A DNA stretch of 64,000 nucleotides from Dethiobacter sp. Its GTDB lineage: Bacteria; Bacillota_D; Dethiobacteria; Dethiobacterales; Dethiobacteraceae. The translations under genes were made by a program, and so were the position numbers. The DNA lies in assembly GCA_018333395.1 (NCBI GenBank), contig JAGXSQ010000117.1, forward strand, positions 4,348-68,347. Direction: 5' to 3'. Positions 27,093 through 37,510 of the stretch are shown here, one piece after another (positions within the stretch are counted from its first letter, which is position 1; every line of letters starts with the position of its first letter). A model generated the notes under the pieces. The model had not been told where the DNA came from and did no database searches. It worked only from the letters and a program-made list of their open reading frames with translations.

Positions 27093-27623
27093 ATGTTTCA
27101 CTCGACTACCATTGTAGCGGTGTTAAAGGACGGCCGTTGCGCTTTGGCTGGAGACGGCCAGGTAACGTTTGGCGGCAGTACAGTTATGAAGCATCAAGCT
27201 AAAAAGGTCAGGACGATTTACCAGGGACGGGTGCTGGCCGGGTTTGCCGGCTCGGTAGCCGACTCGTTTACTTTATTTGAGAAGTTTGAGGAGCAACTGG
27301 AGAAGTACCGTGGCAACTTGCGGCGTGCTGCGGTGGAACTAGCCAGGGAATGGCGCACAGATAAAGTGTTGCGCCGCCTCGAAGCGCTCTTGCTTGTGGG
27401 CAACACCGATGGCCTGTTGATTTTATCCGGCAGCGGTGAGGTGATTGAGCCTGACGATGGCGTAGCGGCCATCGGTTCCGGTGGACCGTACGCCTTGGCC
27501 GCCGCTAGGGCACTTTTCCGCAGCACCGACCTTTCCGCCGGAGAAATAGCGCGGCAGGCTCTACATATTGCCAGTGAAATATGTGTTTTTACTAATAATA
27601 ATATTATTCTGGAAGAAATCTGA
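27093..27623 (+). CDS. hslV: ATP-dependent protease HslV (ClpQ) peptidase subunit
   Basis: Proteasome-like peptidase of 176 residues forming the proteolytic core of the HslVU protease. The sequence reads [10 protein letters not shown], so after processing the Thr5 or Thr6 of TTIVAV would be the N-terminal nucleophile. [14 protein letters not shown] and [14 protein letters not shown] are typical. GAGGAGC precedes the ATG. It is followed 18 bases later by its ATPase partner. Confidence 0.95.
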   Translation: MFHSTTIVAVLKDGRCALAGDGQVTFGGSTVMKHQAKKVRTIYQGRVLAGFAGSVADSFTLFEKFEEQLEKYRGNLRRAAVELAREWRTDKVLRRLEALLLVGNTDGLLILSGSGEVIEPDDGVAAIGSGGPYALAAARALFRSTDLSAGEIARQALHIASEICVFTNNNIILEEI

Positions 27624-27641
27624 GTTTGGCGGAGGACCCGA

Positions 27642-29042
27642 ATGAATAGAGCAGAGTTGACACCGAAAGAAGTTGTCGCTGAACTAGATAAATATATCGT
27701 CGGACAGCAGGAAGCCAAAAAATGCGTGGCGGTTGCCCTGCGCAACCGCTATCGGCGGAAGCGCCTGCCGGAGGAACTCCGCGAGGAGGTTTACCCCAAA
27801 AATATTATTATGATCGGTCCGACAGGTGTTGGCAAAACGGAAATTGCCCGCCGCCTGGCCAAACTTGTTAAGGCGCCCTTTGTTAAGGTAGAGGCTACCA
27901 AGTTTACGGAAGTAGGTTACGTGGGTCGCGATGTCGAAACAATGGTTCGTGACCTAGTGGAAACGGCCATCCGTATTGTCCAGTCAGAGAAAATGGCCGG
28001 TGTAGAGGCCAAGGCTAAGGTGTTGGCCGAGGAACGGCTCCTGGATCTTCTGGCGCCTCCCCTGCAGCGGGAACGGATGGCCCCTTTGAGCATGTTTTTC
28101 CCAGGTACCGCTACCAGCGACAACCCGGAAGACAATGATGACTTTCGCGAGAAACAGCAAAGTAATGAATTAATCCGGAACCAACTACGCCTCAGGCTGC
28201 TGGAAGGCGAGCTCGAAAATGAAGCGACGGAAGTTGAAGTTGACGAACGCCCTCCAGTTCTGGAGTTTTTTTCTGGCTCCGGAATGGAGGAGCTGGGTGT
28301 TAATTTCCAAGATGTCTTGGGCCATATTTTCCCACGCAAAAAAAAGCAGCGTCGTCTGCCCGTCAGCCAAGTGCGAAAGATACTGCAGCAGGAGGAAGCT
28401 CAGAAGCTTATTGATATGGATGAAGTAACGGCAGATGCTGTGGCGCGCGCGGAGCAGGCGGGAATTATTTTTCTAGATGAGATTGATAAGGTAGCCGGCA
28501 GAGGTTACCAGGGAGGCCCAGACGTTTCGCGGGAGGGTGTGCAGAGAGATATTCTCCCAATTGTCGAGGGCTCCACGGTAATGACCAAATACGGCCCTGT
28601 CCGGACTGATTTTATGCTCTTTATTGCTGCCGGCGCTTTCCACGTGTCCAAGCCCTCCGATCTGATTCCGGAACTACAGGGTCGTTTTCCCATCCGGGTG
28701 GAACTGCACAGCCTAAGTGAAGATGATTTTAAGCAGATCCTGACAGAGCCGGCCAATGCGTTGATTAAACAGTATACGGCTCTCCTCTCTACTGAGGGGG
28801 TAGTAGTGGAGTTTGGTGACGATGCCATTGCCGAAATCGCTGCTATGGCACGGCAGCTGAACGAGGAGATGGAAAATATCGGAGCGCGACGCCTGCACAC
28901 CATCTTGGAAAAAATTCTGGAAGACCTCTCGTTTAATGCCCCCGAAATTTCCGGACAGACCGTCAGGATTACTGATTTCTACGTCCGCGATAAGTTGCAG
29001 GATATTGTCAGGAACAGAGATTTAAGCCGGTATATTTTGTAA
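27642..29042 (+). CDS. hslU: ATP-dependent protease HslU (ClpY) ATPase subunit
   Basis: AAA+ unfoldase of 466 residues that feeds substrates to HslV. N-terminal [15 protein letters not shown] is the family start, Walker A is [11 protein letters not shown] and Walker [11 protein letters not shown]. The intervening I-domain is present, followed by the sensor region. The extreme C-terminus, DLSRYIL, is the tail that inserts into HslV pockets and activates it, so the pair should be functional. Confidence 0.96.
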   Translation: MNRAELTPKEVVAELDKYIVGQQEAKKCVAVALRNRYRRKRLPEELREEVYPKNIIMIGPTGVGKTEIARRLAKLVKAPFVKVEATKFTEVGYVGRDVETMVRDLVETAIRIVQSEKMAGVEAKAKVLAEERLLDLLAPPLQRERMAPLSMFFPGTATSDNPEDNDDFREKQQSNELIRNQLRLRLLEGELENEATEVEVDERPPVLEFFSGSGMEELGVNFQDVLGHIFPRKKKQRRLPVSQVRKILQQEEAQKLIDMDEVTADAVARAEQAGIIFLDEIDKVAGRGYQGGPDVSREGVQRDILPIVEGSTVMTKYGPVRTDFMLFIAAGAFHVSKPSDLIPELQGRFPIRVELHSLSEDDFKQILTEPANALIKQYTALLSTEGVVVEFGDDAIAEIAAMARQLNEEMENIGARRLHTILEKILEDLSFNAPEISGQTVRITDFYVRDKLQDIVRNRDLSRYIL

Positions 29043-29066
29043 ATAAGCCAAGAGAGGACGATCCTT

Positions 29067-29864
29067 ATGCTAATGATGCCATTACTCGAAAAAACTCGCC
29101 GGATTAATAAGATCTTACAAAAAACGGCCGGACAGCATGTGGACTTTGAAGAAGTAGCCGATGTTTTAAGCACTGTTATCCATGCCAATATCTATATTGC
29201 CGACCGCGCCGGTAAAATCCTAGGCTACGCGCTCGTTGATGAATTTGAGTGTGAGCTGATGGTCAACGAAGTGCTAAAAACTGGTATCTTCCCCGAACAA
29301 TACAATGAGCTGTTGCTTGGCCACGATGAGTCTCGTGTAAACCTAAGGCAAAAATGCAATGCCTGTGTCTTTATTGAAAAGATGGCCTGCTTGTTTACCA
29401 GTAAGATTACGACCATTGTACCGATTGTCGGCGGTGCTAAAAGACTGGGTACGCTTTTATTGGCCCGCTTTAACGAGGAGTTTGTTCCGGAAGACCTGAT
29501 TCTCGCTGAATACGGTGCTACGGTGGTAGGTATGGAAATCCTGCGTTCCAAGGCGGAAAAGATTGAGGAGGAAGCACGCAATAAGGCCATTGTCCAATTG
29601 GCCATCGGTACGCTTTCCTACTCAGAGATGGAGGCCGTAGAGCACATCTTCGAGGAACTGAGCGGCGACGAAGGGTTGCTGGTGGCCAGCAAAATTGCTG
29701 ACCAGCTTGGTATTACCCGCTCCGTTATTGTCAACGCACTGCGCAAGTTTGAAAGTGCCGGAGTTATAGAGTCTCGCTCTCTCGGCATGAAAGGGACGTA
29801 CATAAAAGTAAAAAATCCCTACTTGCTCGACCAGCTGGCAAAGCGCAAAGGAGCCCGGAGTTAA
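29067..29864 (+). CDS. codY: GTP-sensing pleiotropic repressor CodY
   Basis: Global regulator of 265 residues that senses branched-chain amino acids and GTP and represses nutrient-stress genes. The N-terminal GAF domain (to about 155) binds the amino acid. The C-terminal winged helix-turn-helix ([21 protein letters not shown]) is the strongly conserved DNA-binding part. AGAGGAC lies 8 bases before the ATG. It ends the hslVU-codY block as in Bacillus. A CodY binding site cannot be assigned here with confidence. Confidence 0.96.
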   Translation: MLMMPLLEKTRRINKILQKTAGQHVDFEEVADVLSTVIHANIYIADRAGKILGYALVDEFECELMVNEVLKTGIFPEQYNELLLGHDESRVNLRQKCNACVFIEKMACLFTSKITTIVPIVGGAKRLGTLLLARFNEEFVPEDLILAEYGATVVGMEILRSKAEKIEEEARNKAIVQLAIGTLSYSEMEAVEHIFEELSGDEGLLVASKIADQLGITRSVIVNALRKFESAGVIESRSLGMKGTYIKVKNPYLLDQLAKRKGARS

Positions 29865-29921
29865 ACGCTGCTACTTTCGCTTTTCCTCAAGTCATAAAAG
29901 GTCGCCGAAATGACATAATAT

Positions 29922-30470
29922 ATGGCAGGGGTGAAGCCTGTGCAACAGAGGCGAAGAGCTCATCTTCCGTCCTTCCTGGCCGGGTTCGCCAGTGCTTTGT
30001 TTTTGTTTCTTTTGCTGTTCGGCGGAGTTGTTTTGCTGCTTACTTACCACGGTGTGACAGTCACATTGAATAGCGGTGAGATTGCCCGGATGGTGAGGGA
30101 GCGGGTTGTGATCCAGGCCAGAGAGGACTTGCCTCGCCTGATTGACACAGCCAAGACGAAGATTCCCAGCATTGTCGAGGCACAGATGCGCGAGCAGCTT
30201 ATTTCAGACAGGATGGAAATAGCTGGCTTTGTCTTTCGCGTCCCGGAAGAGTTGCTTGGCCAGCTACGCCAAAGTATTCGGGAAAGCGCGGAACAGGCGG
30301 CCACGAAAATTCTAGAAGGAGTCGATACCTCAGCGTTAGCCGAAAACATGGGCGATAACGTCTACTTGACAGTGCAGGAAACCTTGAGTCAGGAGTTGCA
30401 CGGCAAGATCTTTGAAGTTCTGGCTTATGGACGGCTACCTTTGCGAGTGCGCCTGCAGATAAGCAATTAA
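29922..30470 (+). CDS. Hypothetical single-pass membrane protein
   Basis: Not recognised. The 182-residue product has a basic N-terminal tail, one long hydrophobic segment (residues about 17-42, rich in Leu and Phe) and a soluble part that is mostly helical and charged. This suggests an N-in membrane anchor with an extracellular helical domain. It fills the place between codY and rpsB where Bacillus carries its flagellar operon. ATG at 29922 has little ribosome site; GTG at 29940, 6 bases after AGGGGTG, may be the real start. Confidence 0.7.
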   Translation: MAGVKPVQQRRRAHLPSFLAGFASALFLFLLLFGGVVLLLTYHGVTVTLNSGEIARMVRERVVIQAREDLPRLIDTAKTKIPSIVEAQMREQLISDRMEIAGFVFRVPEELLGQLRQSIRESAEQAATKILEGVDTSALAENMGDNVYLTVQETLSQELHGKIFEVLAYGRLPLRVRLQISN

Positions 30471-30530
30471 GGAAAAGACGACGCAGGCGCAACAAAGAAA
30501 GTAGCCGTAAGTTTTTTCCGTCAGAGCTGA

Positions 30531-30559
30531 TTGTCAAATCTGACAAGGTATGCTATAGT
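30531..30559 (+). promoter_or_regulatory. Sigma-A promoter of rpsB-tsf
   Basis: TTGTCA (30531-30536), a 17-base spacer and TATAGT (30554-30559), with TGC just before the -10. The predicted start near 30566 leaves a leader of about 105 nt before rpsB. The leader can form a hairpin with CACAC and GTGTG arms around a G+C-rich loop, and might be a ribosomal-protein control element, but I cannot match it to a known family. Confidence 0.75.
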
Positions 30560-30671
30560 AGGTGCTGTGCAAAAATCACACGCTGCTCGATTTGCGCGGG
30601 TGTGCCTGGACAACCTGGTGCCGCGGAAAAGTGAAGGCAGCGGAGGAAAAACTAAAGAGGAGGTTTGATAA

Positions 30672-31421
30672 GTGTCGGTTGTTTCCATGAAGCAATTGCT
30701 GGAAGCTGGTGTTCACTTCGGACATCAGACACGCCGCTGGAACCCAAAAATGAAGCCCTATATTTTTACGGAACGGAACGGCATTTACATCATTGATCTG
30801 CAGAAGACGGTCAGGATGATTGATGAAGTTTACGGTTACGTCAGGGCTCTTGCTGGTAACGGCGGCAGGATTATGTTTGTCGGCACAAAGAAACAGGCTC
30901 AGGAGTCTATTCAGGTTGAGGCTGAGCGTTGTGGTATGCCCTATGTCAACCAACGTTGGCTCGGGGGGATGCTTACAAATTTTAGGACCATTCGTAACCG
31001 GGTAAACCGCCTGCTGCAGCTTGAGAAAATGGAAGCAGACGGTGTTTTTGATGTACTGACCAAGAAGGAAGTGCTGCGCTTGCGCCATGAGCATGAGAAA
31101 CTGAACAAGTTTCTGGCCGGCGTGAGGAACATGCGCCAGCTTCCTGAAGCGCTGTTTATTGTCGACCCACGCAAGGAAAAAATTGCTGTTGCCGAAGCCA
31201 GGAAACTGGGGATTCCTATTGTCAGTATTGTGGATACAAACTGTGACCCTGATGAAATTGACCACATCATCCCCGGCAATGATGATGCCATCCGGGCAGT
31301 AAAACTGATTTCCTCTCGCCTAGCCGATGCTGTCCTGGAAGGACTCGAAGGGCGCCAAGACCATATTGTGCTTGATGACAGACAAACCGGGCCTGTGGCG
31401 GTTCTTGCTGAGGCTGAGTAA
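30672..31421 (+). CDS. rpsB: 30S ribosomal protein S2
   Basis: Small-subunit ribosomal protein of 249 residues. [22 protein letters not shown] at the N-terminus is the family signature (read here as [19 protein letters not shown]), with PDALF-type [12 protein letters not shown] and [14 protein letters not shown] further on. GTG start at 30672 with AGAGGAGG upstream. Paired with tsf, as in most bacteria. Confidence 0.97.
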   Translation: MSVVSMKQLLEAGVHFGHQTRRWNPKMKPYIFTERNGIYIIDLQKTVRMIDEVYGYVRALAGNGGRIMFVGTKKQAQESIQVEAERCGMPYVNQRWLGGMLTNFRTIRNRVNRLLQLEKMEADGVFDVLTKKEVLRLRHEHEKLNKFLAGVRNMRQLPEALFIVDPRKEKIAVAEARKLGIPIVSIVDTNCDPDEIDHIIPGNDDAIRAVKLISSRLADAVLEGLEGRQDHIVLDDRQTGPVAVLAEAE

Positions 31422-31468
31422 TTGGCTGGGCGTTCGGCTATCTTAAAAGATAGATAAGGAGGGAAAAG

Positions 31469-32116
31469 ATGATTTCCGCTACCTTGGTCAAGGAACTCCG
31501 TGAAAAAACGGGGGCGGGAATGATGGACTGTAAAAGGGCGCTCACCGAGACGGGTGGCGAATTTGACAAAGCCATCGAGTTGCTACGCCAGAAAGGTTTG
31601 TCAGCGGCGTCCAAAAAATCAGGCCGCATCGCTGCCGAAGGTGTAGTAGACGCCTATATCCATCTAGGCGGAAGGATTGGCGTGTTGGTGGAGGTCAACT
31701 GCGAAACTGATTTTGTAGCCCGTACCGATGAGTTCCGCTCTTTTGTCCGGGATATTGCTATGCAGGTTGCGGCGACAAACCCATCTTACCTTTCCCGGGA
31801 AGACGTCCCGGCAGAAGTAATCGAAAAAGAGAAAGAAATTCTGAAGATACAGGCGCTTCACGAAGGGAAACCGGAAAAGATTGTTGATAAGATCGTGGCT
31901 GGTCGTGTAGAGAAATTTTACACCGAAAACTGCTTGCTGGACCAGGCGTTTATCCGCGATCCAGACATTACTGTTACTGACCTGCTAAAGGGGAAAATTT
32001 CTAAAACTGGCGAGAACATCAACATCCGCCGTTTTATGCGTTATGAGATGGGCGAAGGACTGGCTAAGAAGGCCTGCGACTTGGCTGCAGAGGTCGCACA
32101 GATGACCTCACGGTAA
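31469..32116 (+). CDS. tsf: Translation elongation factor Ts (short form)
   Basis: Guanine-nucleotide exchange factor for EF-Tu; 215 residues. The N-terminal UBA-like domain contains [19 protein letters not shown], and the exchange core has the conserved TDFVAR ([13 protein letters not shown]). At 215 residues it is the short type, with one core subdomain reduced compared with the roughly 290-residue Bacillus or E. coli protein. AAGGAGGGAAAAG precedes the ATG. Confidence 0.96.
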   Translation: MISATLVKELREKTGAGMMDCKRALTETGGEFDKAIELLRQKGLSAASKKSGRIAAEGVVDAYIHLGGRIGVLVEVNCETDFVARTDEFRSFVRDIAMQVAATNPSYLSREDVPAEVIEKEKEILKIQALHEGKPEKIVDKIVAGRVEKFYTENCLLDQAFIRDPDITVTDLLKGKISKTGENINIRRFMRYEMGEGLAKKACDLAAEVAQMTSR

Positions 32117-32136
32117 GCATAAGCGCATGACAATAC

Positions 32137-32166
32137 AAAAAAAGAGCACTTCGGTGTTCTTTTTTT
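32137..32166 (+). terminator. Rho-independent terminator after tsf
   Basis: An A-run, GAGCAC (32144-32149), TTCG loop, GTGTTC (32154-32159) and a 7-base T-run. The A and T runs can extend the stem, so it may work in both directions. It separates rpsB-tsf from pyrH-frr. Confidence 0.9.
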
Positions 32167-32210
32167 ACAGGAAAATGACAGGCTGTGTAGAATATCTGAC
32201 GGGAGGTTAG

Positions 32211-32939
<729 letters not shown>

Positions 32940-32942
32940 GGA

Positions 32943-33500
32943 ATGGTTCAGGAAATTAAAAGCATGGCCGAAAGCAAAATGGAAAAGACGGTTGCTACTT
33001 TGCGCCGGGAACTCGCCACACTCCGTGCGGGGCGGGCTACCCCTGCGTTGCTCGACAAAATTACTGTGGAATACTACGGCTCCGCTACGCCGGTTAGCCA
33101 GCTGGCCAATATTTCTGTGCCGGAGCCGCGCCTCCTCGTTATCCAGCCCTGGGATAAAAAGACCATGGCTGAGATAGAACGCGCCATACTAAAGTCTGAT
33201 CTGGGGCTGACGCCAAACAACGACGGCTCTGTTATCCGCTTGGCCATTCCTCAGCTAACAGAGGAACGGCGCCGGGAACTGGTCAAGGTAGTCAAAAAAA
33301 AATCGGAGGAAACTCGCGTGGCTGTTCGTAATATTCGTCGCGACGTCAACGAGGAACTGAAAAAAAGTGAAAAGAACGGTGAGCTGACGGAGGACGAATT
33401 GCGGAAGCTACAGGAGAGCATGCAAAAACTGACTGATAAATATATTGAAGAGATAGAAAAAGTATTAGTAACCAAAGAAAAGGAGATTATGGAGGTTTGA
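32943..33500 (+). CDS. frr: Ribosome recycling factor
   Basis: Splits post-termination ribosomes together with EF-G; 185 residues, the standard length. It has the coiled N- and C-terminal helices and the [17 protein letters not shown] and [19 protein letters not shown] motifs. The ATG follows pyrH by 3 bases, giving the usual pyrH-frr pair. Confidence 0.97.
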   Translation: MVQEIKSMAESKMEKTVATLRRELATLRAGRATPALLDKITVEYYGSATPVSQLANISVPEPRLLVIQPWDKKTMAEIERAILKSDLGLTPNNDGSVIRLAIPQLTEERRRELVKVVKKKSEETRVAVRNIRRDVNEELKKSEKNGELTEDELRKLQESMQKLTDKYIEEIEKVLVTKEKEIMEV

Positions 33501-33514
33501 AAGGAGGTGTAACT

Positions 33515-33679
33515 GTGGCCTATAAGATTACCGAAGAGTGCCTAGCCTGCGGCAACTGCCTTGAGGCCTGTCCGAGCGAGGCCATCGAAGAGGGCGATGT
33601 GTACCGGATTACTGGCGATTGCGTTGAATGTGGCTTATGCGTCGAGGATTGCCCACATGGAGCTATTGTCGAGGAATGA
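33515..33679 (+). CDS. Small 2[4Fe-4S] ferredoxin
   Basis: A 54-residue clostridial-type ferredoxin with two CxxCxxCxxxCP cluster motifs (CLACGNCLEACP and CVECGLCVEDCP). It is a soluble low-potential electron carrier. The GTG at 33515 is chosen because AAGGAGGTG lies 6 bases before it and residue 2 onward fits the family; an in-frame ATG further upstream lies before that ribosome site. It sits inside a translation/lipid gene string, 14 bases after frr, and is followed by a hairpin, so it is probably expressed with pyrH-frr. A partner enzyme cannot be inferred from the neighbours. Confidence 0.9.
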   Translation: MAYKITEECLACGNCLEACPSEAIEEGDVYRITGDCVECGLCVEDCPHGAIVEE

Positions 33680-33684
33680 TGCGC

Positions 33685-33718
33685 TAAAAGCCCCCTCTCA
33701 CGAGGGGGTCCGCTTTTA
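33685..33718 (+). terminator. Hairpin between ferredoxin and uppS genes
   Basis: CCCCCTC-TCAC-GAGGGGG flanked by pairing TAAAAG and CTTTTA arms. The T-run is only four bases, so it may attenuate rather than fully stop transcription into uppS. Confidence 0.65.
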
Positions 33719-33738
33719 CCAACGAAGAGGTGAATAAC

Positions 33739-34509
33739 TTGACGCAACGCCTGAGGGCATTTCTGCGTACGCGACCAGATCTGTCTGCAGCAAAGTCGGA
33801 GGGGCCTAATATTCCGGCCCATATCGCTATCATTATGGATGGTAATGGGCGCTGGGCCCGGCGTCGTGGCCTGCCGCGCTCGGCAGGTCATTACGCCGGG
33901 ATGCAGGCACTGCGGCGGACCATCCGCGCCGCCGGAGATATAGGAGTCAGATTTCTGACGGTGTATGCCTTTTCGACAGAAAACTGGCGTCGTCCCAAGG
34001 AGGAGATAGACTTTTTGCTGCGTCTGCCCAGCGAATTTCTTCGGTCAGATTTGCCGGAATTAAAAGCCAGGAATGCGCGGATCTGTTTTATCGGCGCTCT
34101 GGATGAATTGCCGGCGTCTACCCGGGAGGCGGCTAGGCAGGCATTGGCAGAGACGGCAGATAATACGGGGATGGTTTTAACCTTTGCCGTCAACTATGGC
34201 AGCCGGGCTGAGATTGTCAGGGCTGTGCAGGAAATCTCCCGCCAGAGCGCGGCAGGCGAATTGGACCCGGCGGAAGTTGACGAGGAAACAGTAGAAGGGC
34301 ATCTTTTTACGGCCGGACTTCCCGATCCTGATCTGCTGATCCGCCCAAGCGGCGAATTCCGCCTGAGCAATTTCTTGCTTTGGCAGCTGGCATATGCGGA
34401 ATTTTGGTTTCCCAAAGTTTGCTGGCCAGATTTTAACCGGCGGCACCTGTTGGAAGCCATTGATGCTTATCAAAAAAGAAGCCGCCGCTACGGCGGGATT
34501 AAGCTGTAG
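33739..34509 (+). CDS. uppS: Undecaprenyl diphosphate synthase
   Basis: cis-Prenyltransferase of 256 residues making the C55 carrier lipid for the cell wall. IAIIMDGNGRWARRRGLPR holds the catalytic Asp, and the C-terminal LLIRPSGEFRLSNFLLWQ (region V) binds isopentenyl diphosphate. TTG at 33739 is preferred, 6 bases after GAGGTG; the GTG at 33730 overlaps that ribosome site. First gene of the uppS-cdsA-dxr-rseP-ispG string. Confidence 0.95.
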   Translation: MTQRLRAFLRTRPDLSAAKSEGPNIPAHIAIIMDGNGRWARRRGLPRSAGHYAGMQALRRTIRAAGDIGVRFLTVYAFSTENWRRPKEEIDFLLRLPSEFLRSDLPELKARNARICFIGALDELPASTREAARQALAETADNTGMVLTFAVNYGSRAEIVRAVQEISRQSAAGELDPAEVDEETVEGHLFTAGLPDPDLLIRPSGEFRLSNFLLWQLAYAEFWFPKVCWPDFNRRHLLEAIDAYQKRSRRYGGIKL

Positions 34510-34521
34510 GGTGATGATGGC

Positions 34522-35313
34522 ATGCTGAGGCAGCGACTTGTCAGTGCTTTGGTGATGATTCCTCTTGTGCTGACAACGACATATTTTGGCGGGCTGCCGT
34601 TTTTTCTACTGGTAGCTCTGGTAGCAGCGCTGGCACTCCGGGAACTTTATAAGCTTGGCGGCTTGCGGGCCAAACCGCTGCTGGCGCTTGGCCACTTGGC
34701 TAATGTAGCTATGCTCATGGCGTTGCTTAGCTTTGGCCCCGGAACATTTTTTCATCTGTTCATTGCGTTCTTCCTGTTGTTGAACATCTTCTGGGTGTTA
34801 AGCTTCCCTCTAGATTTTCGTTCCCTAGCTATTCTCCTGTGGGGTAAAGTTTATATTACCACCCTGCTTGGTTTTTTGTTGCTGCTGCGCGAGACGCCGG
34901 GAGGCTTCCTGTCGGTGCTAACTCTTTTTCTGGCTGTGTGGGTCAGTGATGCTGGCGCCTATTTTTTTGGTAGATTCTGGGGCAAGAGACGGTTGCTAGT
35001 CACGGTCAGCCCGAAAAAAACATGGGCCGGAGCGTTTGGCGCTTTGTTTTGTACCGCGATGCTTCTTTTCCTTTTGGCTCCGCAACTTGGCTTTTCCCGC
35101 CCGTCAGGATTGTTGATGGGGCTCTTGCTTTCCTTGGCTGGTCAGTGTGGCGACCTTGCTGAATCAGTCCTGAAACGCTGGGCGCAAATCAAGGATTCGG
35201 GGACATTGTTGCCGGGACACGGTGGGGTACTGGACCGCTTGGACAGCCTGCTCTTTGCCGCCCCGGTAGCGTACTTACTTTTTTCCTATCTTTTCGGAGC
35301 TCAAGGCAGATGA
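34522..35313 (+). CDS. cdsA: Phosphatidate cytidylyltransferase
   Basis: Integral membrane enzyme of 263 residues that makes CDP-diacylglycerol from phosphatidic acid and CTP. It has about seven or eight hydrophobic segments. The C-terminal signature is present as SLAGQCGDLAESVLKRWAQIKDSG...LPGHGGVLDRLDS. The stop codon overlaps the dxr ATG (ATGA). Confidence 0.96.
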   Translation: MLRQRLVSALVMIPLVLTTTYFGGLPFFLLVALVAALALRELYKLGGLRAKPLLALGHLANVAMLMALLSFGPGTFFHLFIAFFLLLNIFWVLSFPLDFRSLAILLWGKVYITTLLGFLLLLRETPGGFLSVLTLFLAVWVSDAGAYFFGRFWGKRRLLVTVSPKKTWAGAFGALFCTAMLLFLLAPQLGFSRPSGLLMGLLLSLAGQCGDLAESVLKRWAQIKDSGTLLPGHGGVLDRLDSLLFAAPVAYLLFSYLFGAQGR

Positions 35314-36470
35314 AGAAAAAGATAGCGGTGCTAGGTTCCACCGGGTCCATTGGCCGCCAAGCGCTGCGAGTTATGGCCTCTTACCCAGAACGGTTTCGTG
35401 TCGTGGCCCTTTCCGCTAACCGAGAAGTGAAGCTGCTGGCTGAACAGGTACGACGCTTTAAGCCGGCGCTGGTAGCCATCGGCGACCACTCGTTTTATCG
35501 TGAACTACGGGCAGGACTCCGTGACCTGAATCTGGAAATTATAGCAGGGGAAGAGGGACTTTGCCGGCTGGCGGGGCAAAGTGGCGCAGATTTGGTCTTA
35601 AACGCTTTAGTAGGGTTTGCCGGGCTGAAGCCTACGCTGTCTGCTCTGGACTCAGGTACGGGCGTAGCGCTGGCCAACAAGGAATCGTTGGTGGCCGGAG
35701 GGCATCTGGTCATGCCTTTGGCAGCGCGGGTAGGTGTGCCTGTTATCCCGGTAGACAGTGAGCATTCAGCTATTTTCCAGTGTTTGCAGGGCCAGGACAG
35801 CTCTGTAGTGGAAAGAATCATCCTTACTGCTTCCGGTGGTCCGTTTTTTGGTCTGTCCGGCTCTGAGCTGGCCGCCGTTACTCCGGAGCAAGCGCTCCTC
35901 CACCCTAACTGGCAGATGGGCACAAAAATTACTGTGGACTCTGCTACGCTGATGAACAAGGGACTAGAGGTAATCGAGGCCCGCTGGCTTTTCGACCTGC
36001 CTTACGAGCGGATCAGAGTGGTGGTCCACAGGGAGAGCATTATCCATTCGCTGGTAGAATTTCGTGATGGCGCTGCACTGGCCCAGCTTGGCGCTCCCGA
36101 CATGCGTGTGCCCATTCAGTTCGCCCTGACTTTTCCTGAGCGGCTGGCCGGGGAAGCGCCGCGTGTAGATTGGTCTAGTCTTGGTGCTTTGCATTTTAGC
36201 GACCCTGACACGGAAAGTTTTCCTTGCCTGAGCCTAGCTTACCGCGCTGGCCTTGCAGCGGGCAGTATGCCGGCCGTCCTCAATGCCGCCAACGAAGAGG
36301 CTGTCACGCTTTTTCTGAAACGCCGCATCGGCTTTCTGGCCATTCCCCGTATAATTGAAGCGGTGATGAATAAACATAAGGTAGTTTTAGCCCCCACGCT
36401 GGGAGACTTAGTGGATGCTGACCGCGAGGCCAGGGAAGCAGCCAGGGCATTCTCGGCCATGAAAGGGTGA
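35310..36470 (+). CDS. dxr: 1-deoxy-D-xylulose 5-phosphate reductoisomerase
   Basis: Second enzyme of the MEP isoprenoid pathway, making 2-C-methylerythritol 4-phosphate with NADPH; 386 residues. NADPH-binding LGSTGSIGRQALRV, the metal/substrate motif VDSEHSAIFQCLQG, and the flexible loop HPNWQMGTKITVDSATLMNKG are intact. It is translationally coupled to cdsA. Together with ispG two genes later it shows isoprenoids are made by the MEP route, feeding uppS. Confidence 0.97.
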   Translation: MKKKIAVLGSTGSIGRQALRVMASYPERFRVVALSANREVKLLAEQVRRFKPALVAIGDHSFYRELRAGLRDLNLEIIAGEEGLCRLAGQSGADLVLNALVGFAGLKPTLSALDSGTGVALANKESLVAGGHLVMPLAARVGVPVIPVDSEHSAIFQCLQGQDSSVVERIILTASGGPFFGLSGSELAAVTPEQALLHPNWQMGTKITVDSATLMNKGLEVIEARWLFDLPYERIRVVVHRESIIHSLVEFRDGAALAQLGAPDMRVPIQFALTFPERLAGEAPRVDWSSLGALHFSDPDTESFPCLSLAYRAGLAAGSMPAVLNAANEEAVTLFLKRRIGFLAIPRIIEAVMNKHKVVLAPTLGDLVDADREAREAARAFSAMKG

Positions 36471-36474
36471 GAAA

Positions 36475-37500
36475 ATGCAGACATTTGTCGCTTCAGTAGT
36501 TATTTTTGGTCTGCTGATTTTTGTTCACGAACTAGGCCACTTTTTGGTGGCCAAAAAAGCAGGAATCGGCGTCACAGAATTCGCCATTGGCTTTGGGCCG
36601 CGCCTGCTCGGCTGGCAGTCAGGGGAGACGTCTTACTCCCTGCGCCTTTTTCCACTTGGTGGTTTTGTTCGCCTAGTAGGCCAAGATCCCGAAGAGAGCG
36701 AACTGGAAGGAAGCTTCCAGCGACAACCTGTCTGGCGTCGTTTTGCCGTTATTATCTCAGGTCCGCTAATGAACTTTGCCTTGGCCATATTGCTTTTTTC
36801 ACTCATCTATTTTGCTTTCACCGGCATTCCGTACCATCAGTCAACGGCTATCGGGGGCCTGCTGCCTGGAGGGCGCGCGATTGATGTTGGCCTGCAGCCT
36901 GGCGATATACTGCAAAACATCGCGGGGGAACAGGTTAATGATTGGCCGGAAGTAGTAAAGCAGATTAACGCCAACCCCGAGAAGCAAATCACCATTGATT
37001 TTGAACGGGATGGACGCCGCCAGACGGTGCAGGTGACGCCGCGGCGCGACCCGCAGACTGGTTTAGGATTAATCGGTATTTCACCGCAAACGAGGCTTTA
37101 TGCCTTTTTCCCTTCCCTGCAGATGGGCTTCTCCAATACGGTCCGGTTTCTGGAGTTTATCGGGGCCAGTATCCTGCAGATGCTTACGGGGCGTATCGCG
37201 CCTGATGTGGTAGGACCGGTGGGCATTGTTCAGATTGTGGGTGAAGCTGCCCGCACCGGTGTGGTTAATCTGCTATCGCTAGCGGCGATTATCAGCGTGA
37301 ACTTAGGATTGCTTAATCTCCTGCCGATTCCGGCGCTTGATGGCAGCAGATTGCTGTTTCTTCTCCTGGAGGCGGTGCGCGGCCGGCCGGTTGATCCACG
37401 CAAAGAGTCTTTTGTCCACTTTGTCGGCTTTACCGTCCTGATTTTATTAATGATTGTTGTGGCTTACCGGGACTTAGTGCGTCTCGATATCTTCTTTTAG
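36475..37500 (+). CDS. rseP: Site-2 intramembrane metalloprotease RseP/RasP
   Basis: Zinc protease of 341 residues that cleaves membrane-bound anti-sigma factors and signal peptide remnants within the membrane. HELGH (His18, Glu19, His22) lies in the first membrane segment, and the third ligand motif is NLLPIPALDG near the C-terminus. A PDZ domain lies between (about residues 125-200). Only one PDZ is seen, as in other Gram-positive members. Confidence 0.95.
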   Translation: MQTFVASVVIFGLLIFVHELGHFLVAKKAGIGVTEFAIGFGPRLLGWQSGETSYSLRLFPLGGFVRLVGQDPEESELEGSFQRQPVWRRFAVIISGPLMNFALAILLFSLIYFAFTGIPYHQSTAIGGLLPGGRAIDVGLQPGDILQNIAGEQVNDWPEVVKQINANPEKQITIDFERDGRRQTVQVTPRRDPQTGLGLIGISPQTRLYAFFPSLQMGFSNTVRFLEFIGASILQMLTGRIAPDVVGPVGIVQIVGEAARTGVVNLLSLAAIISVNLGLLNLLPIPALDGSRLLFLLLEAVRGRPVDPRKESFVHFVGFTVLILLMIVVAYRDLVRLDIFF

Positions 37501-37510
37501 GAGCATTAAT

